From CAADGV01 sp040290295 (GTDB taxonomy: Bacteria > Bacteroidota > Ignavibacteria > UBA10030 > UBA6906), in NCBI GenBank assembly GCA_040290295.1, contig PSMW01000005.1, forward strand, positions 97,791 through 161,790: a stretch of 64,000 nucleotides of DNA. The letters are read 5' to 3'. This document shows, in pieces, positions 60,510 to 64,000 of the stretch. Numbering within the stretch: position 1 is the first letter of the stretch; the number at the start of each line of letters is the position of its first letter. The position numbers were made by a program, and so were the translations under genes. The notes under the pieces were generated by a model that saw only the letters and a list, made by a program, of their open reading frames with translations, searched no databases and was not told the origin of the DNA.

Positions 60510-60728
60510 CTACTCTATCACGAAGGAGAGCAACTCCCTTTGATGATCGCTCAACCTCGTGAGAAAACGATCTAAGGATCCTCGCACGCGTTGTTCCTCG
60601 GGAACGGCTCGGCGGAGCTTCTCCACCGACCTCGATCCATGCTCGGGAATCTCGCACGGCACCCTGAATGCCGCTCGCTGCTCTTCCCCAAAAAGGGGAA
60701 TACCAAACGCTTCATCCGCCACTTCCAT
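60510..60728 (-). CDS. Small protein downstream of a sigma factor, possible regulator
   Basis: 72 residues: EVADEAFGIPLFGEEQRAAF at the start and LTRLSDHQRELLSFVIE at the end. It starts 6 bp after the sigma-factor stop, so it is probably co-translated. Highly charged and helical, without a membrane span or zinc motif, so a classic membrane anti-sigma factor is unlikely. Not recognised; the role is suggested by position alone. Confidence 0.5.
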   Translation of the reverse strand: MEVADEAFGIPLFGEEQRAAFRVPCEIPEHGSRSVEKLRRAVPEEQRVRGSLDRFLTRLSDHQRELLSFVIE

Positions 60729-60734
60729 GCGTCT

Positions 60735-61247
60735 TCATGCAACTGATGGGCGCATTTCTACCTCATCAAGCACCGCAGCCCGAATTGTTTCCGCCTTGTG
60801 TCTGATCCTTCTCAAAATATCCCAACCCTGCTGCGGTGTTTTGCCGATGCGTCGAGCAGCTTCCGATACGGTCGCTCGCTCGGCTGTCGCCATCCATGCC
60901 AAGTACGCCGTGTAGAACGTTCGCTCTTCTTCCGGGTGGACGTTGAGGAGCTGTTGATGAATACGTTCGAGCATCGCCTGTTCCTCCTGGTCGTTGTCGT
61001 CTTCAAAGGGAATATCCCCTTCATCGTTGAGAGACTTCCGGAGATAATTGTACACCATATTCCTCAGAATGGTGCGAACAAAAGGCTCGAAGTCGCCTCG
61101 CGCTGGGTCGTAGCAATCAAGCCCCTTCATGAGCGCGTCGCTCGTCAGTTCCTCTGCCTCTTCGTATCGCACGCCCAACCTCCGGGCGCAGGCAACCAAC
61201 CCGTTCCACAAGCGTTGCAGTTGTTCACTCTGAATGCTGATCGACAT
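60735..61247 (-). CDS. Sigma-70 family (ECF-type) RNA polymerase sigma factor
   Basis: 170 residues. Region 2 is visible as WNGLVACARRLGVRYEEAEE, LTSDALMKGLDCYDPARGDF and FEPFVRTILRNMVYNYLRKS, the latter matching the -10-recognition and core-binding helix pattern (FxxxVRTILRNMVYNYLRK). Region 4 has TAYLAWMATAERATVSEAAR and RIGKTPQQGWDILRRIRHKA, a helix-turn-helix. A TATAAT-like TATAATAAG and AAAGGA lie just upstream. Two small genes follow on the same strand; no typical zinc-binding anti-sigma factor is adjacent. Confidence 0.9.
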   Translation of the reverse strand: MSISIQSEQLQRLWNGLVACARRLGVRYEEAEELTSDALMKGLDCYDPARGDFEPFVRTILRNMVYNYLRKSLNDEGDIPFEDDNDQEEQAMLERIHQQLLNVHPEEERTFYTAYLAWMATAERATVSEAARRIGKTPQQGWDILRRIRHKAETIRAAVLDEVEMRPSVA

Positions 61248-61392
61248 GGCTGTGATCCTTTCTACTTATTATACACATGAACATGTTGTTTTTGGCGCGG
61301 GGTGTAAAAAAAATTTAGGGGCATCCTAACGACGAAACGGCTTCAGAACTCGGAAAGGCAGCAACCCGTGTTACAGGAAAACGGTGAGGGTT

Positions 61393-62631
61393 CTATTGCC
61401 CCATGCGATGCTTGATGTACGCGAATGCCCCGAAGGCACGCACCGCTTCCGCCTGTGCGTGAACCGTCCCCACATCACCCACCCGATAGCCATCCTCCCC
61501 TCCAAGCGGATTCCAACCGTTACGTATGCCGTGGTCGCTCTCGCGGTGCAGCACCACCTTCGCTCTTCCGTGTGCGTTCGTCCACACATGCTCCAACATG
61601 CGCTCGATCTTTGCGGGAAGATCGGCGAGTTCATCGGGCGCGATGAGATAGGCGTCAATAAGAAAGTTCACGAACGCTCCGTTCCCATCCATGTGGAGTT
61701 GATAAAAGTCCACGGGATCGACCCAGCCCGTTGCAGGATCCATGATGCGCTTGGCAGTCGCAACCACAATGCGCTTGTACTTCTCCTCCTTTGTGACGCG
61801 ATAAAGCGCAGCCCCGATCGCGCAATAGCCCGTTCCATGCCATGGTAATTCTTTCCCGAACGCCGCACGGCCGTGACGACCTTCCCAGCGTCCGTTGCCT
61901 TTGTACAACACCTTCTCGACGCCCGGAAACGACGCGTCGCCGTTCCACACCAGCAACGCGTCATCCAGATAGGTTTTCTGCCCCGTCGCTTCATAGAGCA
62001 AACACGCCACCGTAAGCATCTGGTTCATGTTCGTGTTGGTGAAAATGGGTTCGTGAACACGCGCACGCGGGGGCCAGTTGTACCACGACCAGTATCCTTC
62101 ATGATTCGATAACCTGCCTTCGGCACGAGCTTGCGCGTAGCGGCGCTCCGCGCTGCGTACGAGTTCCGTATTCCAGCGTCCCGACACCTCCCACCACTTC
62201 AACTCGGCAAGGCATGCCCAGGCACGATCATCCACCCAATAGCCATTGTCGAGTCGCAACAGGCTCCGCTCGACGGTGTGAAAGCGGAGAAGCGACGAAT
62301 CGCCTGTCGCCGCAAACATGAACGCGTTGCCGATGGCACCGTACGCTCCCTCCCAACCGGGCGTGTACACACGCTGATACAACGCATTGATAGCGTAGGC
62401 ACGTTGCATCCACACCTCTCTCGGCTCGTAACGCGACGGCACCGCAGCACCCGATGTCGCACTGCGCATGGGAACCTGCGCTCGGCGCTCTTGCCAACTT
62501 GCCACCACAACAATGACCGCGACGGCAAGCAGAACCATAGCGCCCACGATGAACATGCGACGTGCTTTGTGCTTGCGGAACATTCCCCGACGCAGCGATG
62601 CGGTATCCTGGGAGCGAGATCTCGGTTTCAT
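61393..62631 (-). CDS. GH76-like alpha-mannanase/six-hairpin glycosidase
   Basis: 412 residues. A cytoplasmic basic start (KPRSRSQDTASLRRGMFRKH) and one membrane anchor (MFIVGAMVLLAVAVIVVVAS) precede an (alpha/alpha)6 barrel. GYWVDDRAWACLAELKWWEV contains the tandem Asp and WW typical of GH76 endo-alpha-1,6-mannanases. HEPIFTNTNMNQMLTVACLL, DALLVWNGDASFPGVEKVLY and GTGYCAIGAALYRVTKEEKY follow. It would be inner-membrane anchored with the enzyme outside. ATG 62631 follows its promoter. Specificity is uncertain. Confidence 0.78.
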   Translation of the reverse strand: MKPRSRSQDTASLRRGMFRKHKARRMFIVGAMVLLAVAVIVVVASWQERRAQVPMRSATSGAAVPSRYEPREVWMQRAYAINALYQRVYTPGWEGAYGAIGNAFMFAATGDSSLLRFHTVERSLLRLDNGYWVDDRAWACLAELKWWEVSGRWNTELVRSAERRYAQARAEGRLSNHEGYWSWYNWPPRARVHEPIFTNTNMNQMLTVACLLYEATGQKTYLDDALLVWNGDASFPGVEKVLYKGNGRWEGRHGRAAFGKELPWHGTGYCAIGAALYRVTKEEKYKRIVVATAKRIMDPATGWVDPVDFYQLHMDGNGAFVNFLIDAYLIAPDELADLPAKIERMLEHVWTNAHGRAKVVLHRESDHGIRNGWNPLGGEDGYRVGDVGTVHAQAEAVRAFGAFAYIKHRMGQ

Positions 62632-62672
62632 AGCTCGTTCTGGTAATGAAGGCGAATCTCGTGTCGTACGCG

Positions 62673-62702
62673 TAACGTAAGGATGCTCCGACCAAAACAC
62701 AA
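62673..62702 (-). promoter_or_regulatory. Putative promoter for the GH76-like gene
   Basis: On the minus strand TTG (62702-62700), exactly 20 nt, then TACGTTA (62679-62673), about 41 nt before ATG 62631. Confidence 0.5.
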
Positions 62703-62764
62703 TCCCGGCGCTGTACTTTTTCTTCCTTTTCTCCTATCATAAACAGCCGTCATCACACAACAGG

Positions 62765-63622
62765 ATGTTCATGCGCTTCATCGCTCTTCTCATGCTCGGT
62801 TTCGCCTCGCCGGTGCCGGCAATCGCTCAACCCGACTCCACCGAGCAACGATCCCTCGGCACCATGATCGAAGACGACCTCACCGTCTTTCTTCGCCTCA
62901 CCGAGAGCGGACTTATCGCTCCTGTGCACTGGCATGCAACCGACTGGCGCAACGCGGGCACAACCGCGCTCGGAACACTGGCCCTCAGCACGCTCGACAA
63001 CAATGCGTACGCTGCAGCGCATCGCTCACGCACTCCCACCAACGAACGCCTCGAACACATCTTCGAACCATATGGACGAGGCATCACCGGCGCGGCTGTC
63101 GCCGGCGCGCTTTACGGTGCCGGCATCGCCTTCGACAACCCATGGCTGCGCGGCACGGGCCTCACCATGGCAAGTGCGCTCACCATTGCCACCACATGTC
63201 AACTCACCATGAAGTTTCTCATCGGTCGCGCACGCCCCTACACCCGCCTCGGCAACGGCACGTTTCGACCCTTCTCAACTGCTGCCGACTTTCTTTCGCT
63301 TCCATCGGGTCACACCGTGGTTGCCTTCACCATATCGAGCGTTTTCGCGTTCCGCATCAAGAACAGCTACGCCTCCACTGCGCTCTTCACCGCAGCCGGC
63401 ATCACCGCGCTCTCGCGCATTTACTCCGACAACCACTGGCTCTCCGACGTCGCTTTCAGCGCCGCGCTTGCCACATTCATCTCCGCCTACGTCGTCTCAT
63501 CGTACGAACATCAACACCACACCGACCAAACCCCTATCCAACCCTTGCGTATCCGTCTCGGTAAAGCCGAACTCGTCCCCCTTCCCGATCGCCTCCTCCT
63601 GCGTTGGAGTCTGGACGGCTGA
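62765..63622 (+). CDS. PAP2-family membrane phosphatase
   Basis: 285 residues with a signal peptide (RFIALLMLGFASPVPAIAQ). The phosphatidic-acid phosphatase motifs are intact: KFLIGRARP (Lys150, Arg156, Pro157), SLPSGHT (180-184) and SRIYSDNHWLSD with His224 and Asp228. Several short hydrophobic helices surround them. Relatives dephosphorylate undecaprenyl pyrophosphate or lipids. AGGA 5 nt before ATG 62771 makes that codon an equally good start. It is divergent from the GH76-like gene. Confidence 0.92.
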   Translation: MFMRFIALLMLGFASPVPAIAQPDSTEQRSLGTMIEDDLTVFLRLTESGLIAPVHWHATDWRNAGTTALGTLALSTLDNNAYAAAHRSRTPTNERLEHIFEPYGRGITGAAVAGALYGAGIAFDNPWLRGTGLTMASALTIATTCQLTMKFLIGRARPYTRLGNGTFRPFSTAADFLSLPSGHTVVAFTISSVFAFRIKNSYASTALFTAAGITALSRIYSDNHWLSDVAFSAALATFISAYVVSSYEHQHHTDQTPIQPLRIRLGKAELVPLPDRLLLRWSLDG

Positions 63623-64000
63623 CGCCTCCTCAAGCTCATTGAACATCCCGTCCATCGTTCCTCCTCACAACGCATGCAAAGCAACTTTGCAGTATGGGCG
63701 TTCCACTGCCTTCGTCCGCTTTCGTCCCGCCAACGGCGGACTGCGGCGGGACGCAGGCGGGGTCGGTGCCCTACGGGCTACGCTTGCGCTTCGGTGCCGC
63801 TGCGGCGAAAGGAGCGGCACTGGCGCTTGCAAAACAGCGCCACTTTCCGGGCACCTAACGCACGCAACCGCTGAGCTTCTAAAAACCATCCACGCTCATC
63901 CGTAACGACAGCGACTCGCAATGGGGGTTCACCCTGTTGGAGCTTGGAGCTTGACAATTCGAACTTCGCCTCAAGCGTTGTGGGTCGGGACGCCCGTCCC
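63623..64000. other. Apparently non-coding tail of the window with a GC-rich hairpin
   Basis: No reading frame here has protein-like composition. CGTCCCGCC (63723-63731) and GGCGGGACG (63745-63753) form a perfect 9-bp stem with a 13-nt loop. The sequence also holds GGAGCTTGGAGCTTG near 63940, a short tandem repeat. It may be a repeated intergenic element, but no second copy occurs in this window. Confidence 0.5.

Noticed and set aside
1..64000. tRNA, rRNA, CRISPR arrays, insertion sequences and prophage genes
   Set aside because: No cloverleaf-like segment, regular direct repeats, transposase motifs or phage structural genes were seen in any intergenic region or frame.

Overview
The window looks like one stretch of a draft or metagenome-assembled genome from the Bacteroidota/Chlorobiota side of the bacterial tree, in the style of Ignavibacteria or Kapabacteria. 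This rests on four things. One secreted protein carries a textbook type IX secretion C-terminal domain (NFPNPFNPTTTIQY) and another a likely one. The upstream regions share a recurring promoter of the Bacteroidota type (TTG, 20 nt, TAnnTTG/TTT). A Gram-negative envelope is implied by an LpxH-type enzyme and several lipoproteins. The genes encode leucine dehydrogenase, ThyA/DHFR and RodZ-like proteins. No rRNA, tRNA, CRISPR array, insertion sequence or prophage was seen. Two runs of exactly ten N mark joins in the assembly, and at least seven genes are broken by single-base shifts or stops, so part of the sequence may be of low consensus quality.

Layout. 1-5 kb (minus): ligA (3' end off the window, cut by an N run), a RodZ-like protein and a frameshifted hybrid sensor kinase. 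5-14 kb (plus): mutS, a TolB-domain/TPR protein, a LysE-type exporter, a DinB-fold protein, a hybrid sensor kinase and a C39-like cysteine peptidase. 14-24.5 kb: small envelope proteins, a DUF1684 lipoprotein and a PP2C/RsbU phosphatase, then a minus-strand block of secreted proteins (PQQ-type sugar dehydrogenase, GH5 glycosidase, glycosylasparaginase-like protein, and a protein built of tandem repeats). 24.6-34.8 kb (plus): housekeeping genes, namely an ABC-2 pair, thyA-folA, an iron/cobalamin-type ABC ATPase, leucine dehydrogenase, nusB, an Atg22-like MFS carrier, lpxH and PBP1A. 35-44 kb: TPR and thioredoxin-fold proteins, queF plus its precursor transporter, nitrilase and two cold-shock proteins, a small-protein operon cut by the second N run, class I aldolase, and an unusual DNA methyltransferase fused to a DUF1016-like domain.

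44-54 kb (minus) holds the most distinctive region: a NeuB-type synthase, KdsC-type phosphatase, SDR, HemL-type aminotransferase, split transketolase, SpsF-type nucleotidyltransferase (frameshifted) and a GT-B-like protein. Together they look like a pathway for an activated acidic or amino sugar and its transfer to a surface glycan, but the usual hexosamine-processing genes are missing. 54-64 kb: a STAS protein, a beta-helix protein, remnants of a membrane sensor, an NtrB/NtrC-like pair whose kinase holds two in-frame stops, an ARPP-1-like protein, an ECF-type sigma factor, a GH76-like protein and a PAP2 phosphatase. The signalling genes are numerous and mostly paralogous; three of the four sensor genes are disrupted.
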